Assembly (NCBI GenBank): GCA_020726505.1
Contig: JAHLEZ010000021.1
Span: 1 to 64,000, forward strand
Reading direction: 5' to 3'
DNA length: 64,000 nt
Source: Leptodontidium sp. MPI-SDFR-AT-0119
Taxonomy: Eukaryota; Ascomycota; Leotiomycetes; Helotiales; Leptodontidiaceae
Shown: one piece after another, positions 9,990-23,356 of the stretch
Layout: each line of letters starts with the position of its first letter
Position numbering within the stretch: position 1 is the stretch's first letter
Notes under the pieces: generated by a model
Seen by the model: only the letters and a program-made list of their open reading frames with translations
Told to the model about the DNA's origin: nothing
The model's database searches: none
Program-made: the position numbers and the translations under genes

Positions 9990-11180
9990 CAACAACCTCA
10001 AATACCCCCCTACCCTACTTTACTACTACTACCGACCTCTCCCCCTCGTCGGCGAAGCTCTAGAGAAAGAAGCGCCCCTGTGCGGCTAGGCTTTACCGAC
10101 ACCCTCATCCCTTTAGTCAAAACTCTCTTAAAGGAACTAGAGAGCTTTAATAGATTCGACTTAGACCTAGAAGACAAACCCCAGCGCTTCTTCGACACAT
10201 CGCCAGAGCCTACTGATATAAAAGGCCTTACTCTCGCTTAATAAGCTAGGGTAAATCAGTTAATTAAGGACTCCGTTAACTCTATTGTCGCCGCTGCGGT
10301 TACACAAGCCCTCACTTAATATACTATTAATAACCCTCGCCAGGAGACTAGTATTCCCTTCCCTTTTAACTAATCCGTACGTGCTCTTATAGCGGACCTC
10401 TAACCTACCGCCGACTATTACCTCCTTAAGCTAAACCCTGCCATCCCTGCCGTTAAACTTAATAAAGTCAAGTACCCCCGTACCCCTTTTAGCGACTATA
10501 AGGGCGAAATTAAATACGACGCCTAAAAGATAAATATAAAGCTTTTTATTTAGAAGTACTTAAGTAACTTCTTTACTAACGAATCGTAGGTTTATACTTA
10601 CTTTAAGTATATAAAGGGAGAGGCTAAGACTATTATCCTTTAACAAATAAACCCCGACTTTACTAGGGATTTCAACGGAGCCGCCGATGTCTTAAAGGCT
10701 CTAGACTAGCGATTCTTTAATTATAACCGAGTATAAGTAATTAAGCTTAAGTATAATCAATTACATATAGGCAATATAATATATAATAAGTTCTATACAA
10801 AGTTTATAATATATACGGCTACTAGAAAGATCTTACTTACTTGTTAGTTCGATAACGTATACGAGAAGGTCTTTAATAAACTCAAATATAATATCCGTAT
10901 TAAGAAGTATAAATTCGCCGGAGACTATATAGCTCTTAACGAGTTCTTAGCCGTCTTAGATCGTGAGTTACGGAATATTACTATTAGACGAGCTAGTAGA
11001 CGTGTTACTACTACTACTTACGACGCCCCTCGAGTCTCTTTTAATAACACTAATACTAGTGACTTACGCGGTATCTTAAAGAAAGACAACTTACGCTCGA
11101 CCTCCCTTACCCCCGCTCCTTACACGTAGAGACTACTAACCCTAAAATAGACGTCAGATGTCCGCTAACGTACGCCCTCT
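9990..11180 (+). pseudogene. gypsy-A1 gag, N-terminal part (RIP-mutated)
   Basis: Reading through TAG/TAA (mutated CAG/CAA) gives a capsid-like region around 10460-10990 with YKGEIKYDA, FFTNESQVYTYFKYIKGEA and NEFLAVLDREL, as in fungal gypsy gag proteins. The reading continues after the gypsy-B insertion into the zinc-knuckle region at 18669. There is no intact start or frame. Confidence 0.7.
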
Positions 11181-11185
11181 CCTTC

Positions 11186-11434
11186 TGTGACGCTTGCCCT
11201 AGAAAGACGGCAATCACGTGTAACTGACGCCTTATATATTAACACAAGAGACATATAACAATACTAAGTATTAACTTAGAATCTATAACTATAGAGGAAA
11301 GAAGGTAAGGAAAGAATGAGTTTAGATATAAGAGGTTAGTATACCTAGTACTATAGTAATCTCGGTACGTCCCGATTAGGTAGTACTAAGTGGAGCCGGT
11401 GGAAATGAGGCTCTAGACAGTGATAGTCGTCACA
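11186..11434 (-). repeat. 3' LTR of gypsy-B (left side)
   Basis: 249 bp; the pair of 18415-18663, differing mainly by transitions. Confidence 0.9.
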
Positions 11435-14400
11435 CTACCCCCCCCCTCCAGAAAAAGCTCGTCCTCGAGCGTTAGTCTATCTCCTTATTATTATCGAGGT
11501 CGTCGTAGTCGTTAACATTATCTTCTTATACTTTAATCTATTTAGGTAGCTTAGTAGGGGGTCCTGCTTACTCGGGGTGACTGAGGTAGAAATCCCTGAC
11601 TTTATGCGGAGCGTACTTGAGGTTAAAGGCATCGTATTAGTCTAAGTCAACGTCTTAATTAAGCTAAGTAACATAGTAAGATAGAGTCTTGCCCTTCTTA
11701 CGATAAGTAAGCACTTTTTCTAGTTCTCACTCGTCGTCGCTTGTAATGTTAATCGGCGGGGGGGATCTTATATTTGGCCTAGTAAGGGATCGTTGGGGTC
11801 CCGGCGAAGCTTACTAGCCGGAAAGACGTTATAGACCTTTATACTCGCTAGTAATTCTAGGCAGTATAAGTGTCTTACCTTCTCGAGTACTCTAAATAGT
11901 CTATTAATTAGTATATCTAACTTTTTAGATAAACGGAGTGTCTTAAAGTAACGTATGTCGAGCTAGACTAAGCTGTCTTTATTAAAGTCGATATCGCGGC
12001 GAGAGGCGTTATAGGACCTGGCTATCTTAGCTTAGGCTATAGTAATGTTCGACCGAGTTATGTCTTATACTTTCTTATAGCGTTAAGTATAGTTAATAGC
12101 TTGTTAAGTGTTGAACTTATTAACGGGGGTAACTAAGTTTAGTAAGTCAATTTTCTAGTCTTAATCTGTGCGTAGTGTATATTTATAGACTACTTTAAAT
12201 AAAGAGAGTCCCCTTAGGGAATCGTGTAGGAGGGACATTTAGGCGTAGTCTATAATAGGGAGGTACTTTAATTAGTCGTCTTAGTAATACGTAACAAAAG
12301 GTCGGAGTCGTTTTTATAAGTATTAGTTGTATACTTTAGTCTAGTTATCTGTTTATAAGTGGTTAGCCGCGGATAGTTGTCTCTTAGTTCTGAGGATCTT
12401 ATTAAGGGCAGTCTAAAACTTAAAGATAAACTAGGGGCCTCTATTAAAAGTAATAGTCAAGGGAGCGTTAAAGTAATAATATATATAGTATGTATATATA
12501 ATAGCTAGCTTTCAAGTATCTGTCGTCTTTTAGTAAGGGATACTAATAGCTTGTTTATTAAATCTATTAATAAAGACAAGGACGTTATCGAATCTATACT
12601 TGTCTTTAGTAAAGGAGTAGTAGTCTATAGTAATATATTCTTATAGTCTAAATAAAACAGGGAGAGGATAAAGGAATCTAGGCTTTTTATTTTAAGGAAC
12701 TTAAATTCGTCGATATATATAATAATTACGGTAGTACTATTAAACTATAGACGTGATTCTATGCCACTAGTACTAAGAAGAGAGTAATTAGATCGTCTTC
12801 TTAGTACTAGGGTGCGCTATAGTGACTCGATTATAGACCTCTCGTATAAGGAGGGTTTAAAAGTAATCGACATTAAGGACTAAGAGGCGGCCGTCGTGGA
12901 GCAAGAGGTCACCTTCTAAGCTGAGTTTACTTAGAGAGTCTAATATAACTTGTTTACGTAGAGCTTATAAGGAAAGAGTAGTATAGTTAGCTTGTAAGAT
13001 TTGCTATATAATAGAGAATGTTAGTATAAGGGCAGCGAGCTCAACGTTAACTACTAGCGTGTTAACGTCGTCAGGCGGCCGCAACTTTATAAATAGTAAG
13101 CTAAAGTTAACTTAGTCTTGGCGTAAGAGTTATTAAAGGCGTTAAGTCTTCTTCGTAGAGTTTTATTAATCTAACTCGTCTAGTTTACGGGAGAGTACGT
13201 CTATTAAGGGGTTATAAATTTTAAGGTAGTACGTGATTATAAAATTATAGTCTACTAGAAGCTCTGCCTATTATACTTATTTAGTATTTAATTGCTTAAA
13301 AGTCATAAAGTATTCTAAGGCCTTATAGTCTGTCACGACACAGACTTAGTAAGGGGCTCTTATTAACTTAGCACACTAGTGACTAAAGGATCTAATAATA
13401 GCTAGTATCTCTTTGTCGTATATTATATAGTTAAGCTTAATAAGTAATATAGTCTTTAAAAAGAAAGTAATAAGGAACTAGTTGTCGCTGTATTATTAAA
13501 AAAAAGACTCCGGCTATAATACTATTACTAGTATTCGTCTCTAGGAGGCAAGGTAAGTCCTGTCAGTAGTGTCTCAAGAGAGGCGCGGACGTGAGAGTAT
13601 ATTTTAAGAGGTCGAAGGCGTCTTCGCACTTTATAATAAAGCGGAAGGGAACGTTATTTTTAGTTAACTGAATAAGAGGTTTCGCTATAATATCGTAGTC
13701 GTAAATAAATCTCTAGTAGAAGTTGTAAAAACTTAAGAAGGACTATATACCTTTAATAGAGCTAAAGTAAGTTTACTCACGAACGACAAAGACTTTCTCG
13801 GGATTAACTTCTAGGCTAGAAGTTAATATAATAAAGCCTAGGTACTTAGTTTATATTACTCTAAACTCACACTTCTTTAAGTCGGCCTGTAGCCTAGCGT
13901 CGTTAAGACGTTGAAGTACCTTTTTGACGTGGAGTTAGTGTTGTAAGGGGTCCTTAGAGTATATAAGAATGTCGTCTAAGTACGTTATATAGAAATCGTT
14001 AAGGTAATTAAAGAGAATATTATTTATATAGCGCTAGTAAGTAGTAAGGCTATTAGTTAAGCTAAATAGAAGAACTTTGTACTTATATACGCCGTATTTT
14101 GTGCGGAAGGTAGTATACTCCTCTAATATTAGGTCTATTTAGATTTAATAGAAAGCTTAACGAATATCTAATTTAGTAAAGATACGAGCGTTAGTTATGT
14201 GGGCTAAGGTCTTATTAATTAAAGGTAAGGGGTATTAGTCCTTCTAAATAAGGGAATTCAGTACTTAGAAATTAATATATAACTATAAGGAGCTATTTGG
14301 CTTCTTAACGAAGAGAATAAGGGCCGCGAATAATACTTAAGACAGCTTAATAAATCCTTTATTTAAGTTATTTGTAATATATTCCTTAATAGCCTTAAGT

Positions 14401-17400
14401 TCTTTAGTTAACATCTTATATAATAGCGAATACTTGAGTACTTTCTTACCCTCTCTTTTTAACTCAATTTTGTGATTATACGAGTGGTAGGGGGGGAGAA
14501 TATCACTTTCTGCCTTAGAGAATACGTGAGTTTAATTAGTATACTCTAAGGGAATTATTAGTTTAGCGTCTAACTCTTAAATAGAGAGTGTAAACTATAT
14601 AGCTAACTGGCGACGGTAAGTGAGTTCGATAGTTAGGGCTAATATAGCAGCGACTTTCTCTCGTTCTTAGTTTTTTTAATTAATTAAAGTATTAATCTCT
14701 TAAAAAGTCACTACGAATATTTTATCTTTAGACTTCCGTTTAATCGATATATAAAACGTCGCTGCGCTAATCGAGAAGATCTCAACGACCGGACGTCGAC
14801 GAGCTTTCTTACGTCACTTTATAATTAATAACTTATCTCGTAATTAAGGAGAAGAAGTTAAGGAAAGAAGAGCTTTTGTAGTCGAGTCGTGTATGAGAGA
14901 GAGTTATATTTATATATTTCGAAGTAAATTAGTGTAGTCCTTAGTATGTGTTTTACACGTAGAAGGAGCGAATTAAGGGAAGTCAGTTTAGTCTCGGGGG
15001 TATAAAAGCTCAGTAGTTCTACTTTCTGGCTTAGTAACTTCTATTTGGACTAGTTTAGTTAGGATATATATGTAATCTAGTCGTAAGAGCGGTTATATAT
15101 ATTAACTAGGCTAATTATTTAATATACTTCTTAGTTAAGGTAAAGAACTATTAGTAATAGAGTGCGCGCGCTTTTTAGGCTTTATTATATATCGTACTTG
15201 TTAATACGCGAGCTTTATAGTATATAGAGGATTAGTAATAGAGGTAAGTTCGACAGTAGTACTAGTATTAGGGATTGGCTAGGGGCGATATTATATACTT
15301 AAAAGGCGCGGACTTAAGTATTTTTAACTCTTAGAGATTAATATAGAATTTATTATTAACGTAACTTCTCTAATTAAAACAGTGGCGCGGCTACTTTTAG
15401 AGGCTACTATATGTTTCGAAACGAAGTATTTATTAGAAGGTATAATAAGAGAAGAAAGTAAGGAATATATAAGGGGTTTTATACTTAAAACAAGAAGGAA
15501 AGAAAAAGTAAACGAAGTGTTAAGTGTTAAAGAGATAAGGGGGTAAATTTCCTTTACTAGTACTATAGGCTCGATTCCGAGGGGGTATAAATTCTTGACT
15601 TTATACTTTTAGTATAACTATAGCGGATTTCCTTGATTTTTCTTTTTATGACTTATAGTAATTCTGTAGTTAGAGATTAGCTATAAGTGTAGGCTCGATA
15701 ACTATGTATTTGTAGAATTAGTATCTTTAGTATCTAATATAATTCGACTATACTACGCGGGATGTTAGGTTTAGTTTTCTATTAATATAATCGCTAGTTT
15801 TCTAGACTTAATAACAGTCGAGGAGCTAATAATAATAGGTTTTAGGGTTACTAAGGAAGTAAAGGAGTTATTAACGTATATTCCGTCTTTTTAATTTAAT
15901 CGTGGAATAAAATATATTACGGAATCGGTATATATCACGGAATCGGGACTATTAGTAAGGCAAGACACACGTCCGTCTTGTATAGCTCGGTGATATTAAG
16001 GGAGAGCGGTAAGGGTGTACTTTGTAGTGTCTATTGTATTTATGCTTAGTATAAGGTTTAAAAGTAGTGAATCGATTATCGAAGTCGACTCGGGAATTTA
16101 AGGATCACGGCGGCTCTAAAATTCACGTAACTTAGCGTCTTTACACTTGGCGTCGCGCTAGTAGCGTTAGTGAATCTTGTATACACGTAAGTCTTAGACT
16201 TTAATTAGTTTGCTGTAACTTATTATTAGGGGGTAATCTAATGGCTAGATAAGCTGTTATTTGGCGGTATTTAAGAGTACTTCGTGATGTTCTAATTATA
16301 ATCTTCTAATAATTACTCTATAGTTTCTTAAGTAAGTGATTAAGAAGGGAGTAAATAATTATAAACACTTGTCGACTGTTAAATTTAATGTGGTATAGTG
16401 GCTAATAGTCTTACTAGTTTAACTATTAAATCCTTTAATAGGGACAAGTGAAGGCAGTAAGTGAATTAAAGGTTTTAAGAAGAAAGAAAGAGACTTTAAA
16501 AGAGAGTGATTAATAAAATAATAACTATTAGCTCCGGAATTAAGAAGTGTAGGCAACTTATATGTAAGTCTATTATTAGAGAAAGCGATATAAGTAGTGA
16601 GTATTAGTCTGTTAAAAAGCTTTGTAAGGTTAAGATGTTGTATATCTCGTACTATACTTAAGAAGAAGCCTTTTCTTAAGCTAAGTCTTTTACTCGTGAG
16701 GTAAGTTCCTTTATTAGTAAGTTGTCGTCGTTTATAGTTTAGTTGTTAAACATAAGACCGCCGTCGTCGGCGCTTACTTTTATTTCGTTAATATAAGAGG
16801 CATAATTACGACTAGGGGGCCGTTAGGCGAAATGTTATAGGGCATTCGTTAGTGTTTAGGCACAAAGTGTGTCGGCTTGTGTAAAGATTTGTTGACTTGG
16901 GGGCTGACTAGTCTCTCGTCTTTAGGACGAAGAAGTAATAGAAGCTTAGAGTGACTTTCCTATAGTCCCTGAGGAGATATTAACTTAGGACTAGAGGTGG
17001 GAATTTATACTTGTCGCTAAGGGGCTAGAGCGACTAGCGTAAATAGTGTTCTTTATAATTTGTCCTTAGTCTTTAGCTTAGACTACTTTTATATACTCTT
17101 TTAGAGTTTTAGCTCTCTAATATTTATAAAATAGTTACTTGCGTAAGTAGGATAGGAGCTTGTCTTATAAGTCTATTTTAAGGATTAACTTGTTAGTTAC
17201 GCCGCCTTGGCTAGTAAGAATTCTGAACTATTAGTAAAAGTCTTAAAAGGTTTGTCTTACGGCTTTTATTTTTAATGCGGAGTAAAAGTTACGCGTTATT
17301 TATTATTTATAGGGGTTAATTAAGAATTTAATTACTTAGTTAACTAAGTTAAGCGCATCTATTAGGTTTTTGTTATTATTAAGCGTCGGGGATAAGAAGG

Positions 17401-18414
17401 AGGGTTTTAGGAACGTGTGAGCTATTCCTTTTATTTATGTAAGTAACTAGTCCTTTCGGTGGTCGTCGTCGACGAAGTATTCGTCGTATTAACGTAGGGC
17501 GTTCTGGACTTAGACTTCTTATAAACGTAGACTATAGTCGACGCCGTCCGAAAGCTTATTGTTTAGGTTAGGAATCTTCTCGATTCATGAGGCCGTAGAT
17601 ATCTAAAACAACCTAGGGAAAGAGAGGGAACGACGACGTGAGATGCAAGGAGGTCGGTAGATATTATTACTATTGTCGTCTAGTAGTCTACTAAGGTTAA
17701 GAGTACTTTATACTTTACCTTTGCCTTTGTTTAGCTTGGGGGCAGGAGTTTTCTTAATTAAGGGATAAAGAAGTATGTCCTCTTCTTAGAAAGTTATAGA
17801 TCTTAGGGTGAGTCTACGTAATAAAGGCTCGTCGGTCGTAAGTCGCTATTGTTAAAGAGACAGCTTTAGCTACTAGTTCTTTATATAACTCTTCGTGAGT
17901 TATTCTTTTAAAATGTAGAGTCGGCTTTCTTATAATGTCTCTCTTATGTGTATCCTTGTAGGCTTTATACTACTCCCTAGCGTGTACTGACTTGTTGTTT
18001 AGCTAGGGCCGACACTAAGTGTGTTAGCTTTAAGGGTGTTAGCATCGGGAGAATCGGGTAGGGGGACGGAAGAAGAGGCAGACGACATATAGGCGTTTAT
18101 AGTAGATTGCTTTACTAAGGGAGGGACGACTTTCGGCTTAACTTGTCAAGTTAGAGGGAGAGGTCCGGCGAAGAGAAGATTTCGACTTCGTCGTGTAAAG
18201 GCAGAAGTCGAGGAGGAGAATGAGGGTAATAGTGGCGAAGTAGATGTTAACGTCGTTATTAGTAGGGGTTTTAATACTGTTATTCGTCAAGTTATAAGGC
18301 TTAGTATAGGCCTTTCTTATATTTGAGCTTCTAGGTCGTAACTACTTACAGGAGAATTAGGAGGCGAGGGATATTTACTGTCTTCTTAGACGTAAAGAAA
18401 AGAGTTGTAAATAA
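11435..18414 (-). pseudogene. gypsy-B internal region: gag-pol remnants
   Basis: The minus-strand order is gag (right), protease, RT around 13900-14600, RNase H around 13200-13500, and integrase toward about 11800-12900. The YLDD box at 13971-13982 and the TDYKALEYF box are clear; other domains are inferred from position. Frames are broken by TAG/TAA. Confidence 0.65.
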
Positions 18415-18663
18415 TATGACGCTTGCCTTAGAAAGACGGCAATCACGTGTAACTAACGCCTTATATATTAACACAAGAGACATATGACGATACTAAGTAT
18501 TAACTTAGAATCTATAACTATAGAGGAAAGAAGGTAAGGAAAGAATGAGTCTAGATACAAGAGGTTAGTATATCTAGCATTATAGTAATCTCGGTACGTC
18601 CTGATTAGGCAGTACTAAGTGGAGCCGGTGGAAATGAGGCTCTGGACAGCGACAGTCGTCACA
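18415..18663 (-). repeat. 5' LTR of gypsy-B (right side)
   Basis: 249 bp. The first base pair of the terminal TG is mutated (TATGACGC in place of TGTGACGC). Confidence 0.9.
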
Positions 18664-18668
18664 CCTTC

Positions 18669-21600
18669 GCCCGTCTTACACCGACTTAAGTCCCTTATAC
18701 CTCCTCCTACACTTAGAGACGTCTCTTCTAACACTTGTCTCTATTATAGTAAGACTAGTTATTAGGCTAGCGACTGCCCTAAGCGTCGCAGAGACTAGGC
18801 TCTTAATAAGTCGATTTCCTAGTTAGTTATTAGCGAGGATCTAAAGACTAACGAACTGTCAAAAAACTCTTAGGCCGTGGCAAAGACTTATACTTTAGTA
18901 TAAGTTATAACTTATAAAAGGACTTAATATTTAATTTTCGTGCTCTTATTAAAAGGCAATAATTCTTAATTAGTATTGAACTAAGAAGGAATAAATTCTT
19001 TACTAAGACACTTATATATATTAATAGCGGAGCTAATATTTTCGGTACTATTAAAACCTCTTTCGTATATTAACTTATTAAGTAATTTAATATCTCTTTT
19101 GTATCCCTCCCTTAGTTAATTATCTTAACTAGTTATAATAGTAAGAAAGGCAAGCCAATTAATACAGCCGTTTTACTTACTTTAACGATTAACCGCCGGC
19201 GAATTAACTTCCCCTTTCTAGTGACTGACTTAGGAAACACCGACGTCTTAATTAGTCGGAAGTTCCTCGAGTATTACGACTTAAAGTAGTCGTATACAAA
19301 GAACTATAATCGGCTAGAATGGCTATTAAACATGCCTGTCTAATTATACTTTAATTAATAAGTCTTCGTTAATATTAACTATTCTAATAAGTTAATTGTT
19401 AAGTCTCACTAGCTTAACACAGAACAAAGGGATGCCCTTATAGACATAAATGACTACTGCTAGAGACAAGTTAAGCTTGCGGCGCTCGACGATTACCTTA
19501 AGACAAAAGCCCCCGTCCGACTTACCGCTAGTGTCTCGCTAACTCGACCCTCGAGCTTTGCTAAAGAAGTTAAAGAGCGCCTGCGGGCTATAGAAGAGTA
19601 ATTAAACCCTTTGACATCCTGTGATCTAAGATCACTACTTAAGGACAAGAGAACTTATAAAGTTTCTCTAATAAATTACTAACTAAAGACGCTTATTACA
19701 GAGATCTTCCTTATATTAGTAGTAACGATGTCTACTACGTACCTTTGACTTAAAAGAGCCAGGAAAAATAAGGTAGAGACCTTCGTAGCGTCAATATATA
19801 AAATCGACTAAGAACTGACTTGTCGTTAGTAAAAGGCCCTAGACTAGTTAAGCGTTAAACTCGTATTAATAAATAGAGACTTAACCCTAGAGGAGGCCTT
19901 AAAGGCCAAATATACGCAAGATAATAAGCTAGTAAGTAAGAAGCTTCTAGTAAAGTACTAAGAGTATACTCTTTTCTTCTCTTGGCGAGCCTCCGACAAG
20001 CTATTAATACATCACTAAGGTGTGGACTATTAAATCGAGCTTACTAAAGAGAACGACTTGTCCTTTGAACCTCTTTAGCGTATAACTAAAGAATAACTGT
20101 CGGAGACTAAGCGGTATATTATTAATAATTTATATAAGGGATTTATTAAGCCCTCTAGTACATTATATACGGCCCCTATTCTCTTCGCTAAGAAAGCCGA
20201 CAGTAGTCTCCGGCTATATGTCGACTACTAGAAGCTAAATGCCTTATTAAAGAAGGACTTGTACCTAATCCCTTTAATTAACGAAATAATAATACGTATC
20301 TATAAGGCAAAGGTCTTTATAAAGCTTAATATTTAATAGGCTTTTTATTACATTCGTATGTCCCCTAAAAGCGAAAATTATACGACTTTCTGCATCTAAT
20401 ATAACACGTATAAGTATAAAGTCCTTCCCTTTAGTCTTATAAATAGTCCGGCGACTTTCTAGTGTTTTATTAATAATATCTTTATAGAGTACCTCGACGA
20501 CTTCTACGCGACTTATATAAATAACATCCTTATATATTCGTCGACTCCCGAGGAATATAAAGTCTATATTAAGAAAGTAATAGTAATATTATAAGTACAC
20601 AGACTCTAAGCTAACATTAAGAAGTCCGAGTTTAGTATATAAAAGATAAAGTTCCTAGGATTTGTTATTAAAGTTAATAACGTAAAAGTAAACCTAAAGA
20701 AAATTAGTGTGATTAAGGACTAATAATATACTAATAATATACGAGGTATATAGAACTATCTTAACTTTTATAACTTCTACTACTAATTTATTAAAGACTA
20801 TAGTCGCATTACACGTCCCCTTATAATACTTACTAGAAAGGACGTTCCCTTCGTCTTTAATAACGCTTATAAGAACGCCTAAGAGACTCTCTAAGAAGCC
20901 CTCCAATTTACGCCGGTTCTTCGCTACTACGACCCTACTAAGCAAACGCGGCTAAAGACTAATTCCTCAAATAGAGTCGTTACTAGGGTTTTATCCTAGT
21001 TTTAAGAAAACGACACCTTTTACCCCGTAAGATACTTCTCTAAGACTATAACGGACCCCGAGCTCAACTACCTGATCTATAACAAAGAAATACTAGCGAT
21101 TTTCTAGTTATTTAAATAATATCCCTAAAGCTCTTAAGCGCCTAAAAGAATATCCTTGTTTATATAAACTACTGAGCCCTAAAGTACTTTATAACTACTA
21201 AGGACCTTACGACTAAGTAGGCTTAATAGGCTAAGTTCTTTATAGATTTCTATTTCACGATTATATACTATACTAAGACAACTAATATATTAGTTAATAC
21301 CTTGTCTCGATAAGATTAAGACTTCACGGCTATAGAGGCACGTAAGTAGGCTATCCGCAGTTAATAGCTAATTCCGACTAATAAAATTAACCCGCGAGTC
21401 GCCAGCGACCTCTAGCTCTCCGCCGTCGATCTTATAAAAGCTTATATCGAAGTCGTAGAGACGATACCCTTAGCACTTATAGACGCCATAATCCCAGATC
21501 GTGATACTAAGACACGTAACGAGCTAAAGCTAAAGCCAGAATTAAATACGGGAGTACTAATCGACCCGAAGACGCCTACCACGAAGGAGCTAGACCTTAA

Positions 21601-22965
21601 CTCTATAGTAATATATAATATCACGGAATACGACGTCATCGATTAAGTACTCCTAACTAATAAGTCGTCTTTATTACTAGAACTTCTCTAATAAAAAGCT
21701 AAGAAGTAGTCGCTAGATTACAAGTTAATAAACGACAAGTTACTTTTCTAAGGCTGCCTAAAAGTGCCCTTAAAACCACTGGAGCTCCGTACGACACTTA
21801 TTCGCCATATATATTCTTAACCTTTAGTAGTACACGCGGAGATCAGAAAGATAAAGGCGTTACTAAGTCGTAAATACTATTAGAACAGCCTCACTACAGA
21901 CATAGCTTAATACGTAGTAAACTATAGTTACTCTCGTTAAAAAGCCTGTAAGGATAAGACCCCTAACTTCTTGTACCCCTTACTAATCCCTACTCGGCTA
22001 TATTAACACCTTATAATAGACTTCACGAAGCTACTACTAGATAAGTACGGCTACAACTTCGCTATAGTTATTATTGACCGCTTATTTAAGAAACTAGTCT
22101 TAATACCTTATAACGACACAATTACAGCCAAGGGTATAGCTATTCTCTTCCTCGTCTATTAGACCCGACACTTCGGTATACCGGACTCTATTGTCTTAGA
22201 CCGCGGACTTTAGTTCGTCTCCTCCTTTTAGAAGGAATACTGTTATATCCTTAGAACTAAAGTAAAACTAACGACAGTATATAACCCGAACGTCAACGGC
22301 TAGACGAAAGTAACAAACTAATATATTAAGTAATAACTCCGTCCCTTTTACTACTACTACTAAGACAATTAGAGCGACCTCTTACTAATTATAAATATCA
22401 CTTAACTAACGTTACCGCACGAGTCCCTAGGCCGCCTGTCTCCTTTCTAGTTACTTAACAGCGTTAAGCCGAGGACTTCTTAGGACCTAATTAACTTAAA
22501 GCCTCCGACTATAGTAATAAAGAAACTCAATCGCGAGGAAGCTCTCTAAGTAATATTACAAATAAAGGAAGTCACAGAAGTCGTACAGTCGTCTCTTAAG
22601 GACTAATAAGAGAAAATAAAACGACTAGCGAATCGTAGGCGACGCGCTATTGACTAAGACATTAGCAACTTAGTATTAGTCGACACTCGGAACTAGAACG
22701 TTAACCGACCTTTAAGGAAGTTGTCTAATAAGTAGTACGGCCTAATCAAAGTAATCGCTAGGGAAAGAGAGAGCTAAAGAGTTAAGTTACTAAAGGACTA
22801 ATTAATTCACCTTGTCTTTTACTCGCACTCACTCCACAAGTACGTCGATAACCCCCTACTAGGACAAGCCAGAGCTACGCTAGTACCTATCCAGCTATTA
22901 CTTAAATAAAATAAGTAGGAAATTAAAGACATCCTTGACTTTAAGGTTATACGAAACAAGCTATT
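18669..22965 (+). pseudogene. gypsy-A1 gag end and pol (protease, RT, RNase H, integrase), RIP-mutated
   Basis: The zinc knuckle at 18736-18777 keeps the Cx2Cx4Hx4C spacing, but the second Cys and the His are Tyr and a stop replaces the next residue. The protease box at about 19009-19045 reads YINSGANIF, where DSGA is expected (Asp to Asn). The RT box at 20514-20525 reads YINN in place of YxDD. RNase H around 21160-21200 reads VYINY.ALKYFITTKDL in place of the usual TDHKAL. Integrase (about 21820-22400) has LDRGLQFVSSF, and a Lys codon at 22307-22309 where the catalytic Glu belongs. All of these are G->A or C->T changes. The frame runs into the chromodomain and is cut at 22965 by gypsy-C. Confidence 0.85.
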
Positions 22966-23356
22966 TGTAACGTTGCTAGGTTCTGACTAGTACGCGGCGT
23001 ACAAGCTCTGTCGGTTAGTATCTATTATTAAAGTGAAGTCATAAAGGTTCGGTTCTTAATAGGAATTAAGACGTTATAAGTAGTAGTAAACTTAAAAGTA
23101 AACTTACTATAATGATTTGAGTACGAGGCTTTATTACTAAGGAAACTACTTTACTTATATAGAACTTCGATTCCGACTAGATCCCTTAGGAGCTTATAAC
23201 TCTAAGGCTCTAGGAGCCTTAGATCCTAAAGCTCTAAAAGCTTTATTCTATTATATAACCCTTAGCCTTATAATTCTGTCCTTGTCTTAGCTTCTCTATG
23301 CAATAAGGCTGCCGAGCCTTAAGGCTAAGATACACGTGATCTTTTAGATCGTGACA
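22966..23356 (-). repeat. 3' LTR of gypsy-C (left side)
   Basis: 391 bp, ending GATCGTGACA; partner at 29169-29559. Confidence 0.9.

Larger units (their letters stand above)
11186..18663 (-). mobile_element. gypsy-B: Ty3/gypsy retrotransposon on the minus strand, nested in gypsy-A1 gag
   Basis: The 249-bp LTRs lie at 11186-11434 and 18415-18663 (TGTGACGCTTGCC...GTCGTCACA; the right copy begins TATGAC). A 5-bp duplication ccttc sits at 11181-11185 and 18664-18668. gypsy-A2 shows the uninterrupted target, ctccttcgca, at 43385-43389. A polypyrimidine run right after the left LTR (tacccccccctcc) is the minus-strand polypurine tract, so the element points left. On the minus strand, reverse transcriptase shows FYITYLDDILIYS (YLDD at 13971-13982) and RNase H shows VVTDYKALEYF at about 13300-13345. 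The RT Asp-Asp pair survives, but stops are frequent. Confidence 0.92.

Noticed and set aside
20694..20945. Minus-strand 83-aa frame inside gypsy-A1
   Set aside because: RIP lowers stop density on the strand opposite the element; this is antisense to reverse transcriptase and not a gene. The same applies to the antisense frames at 10010-10198, 21442-21639, 42193-42381 and 45412-45630.
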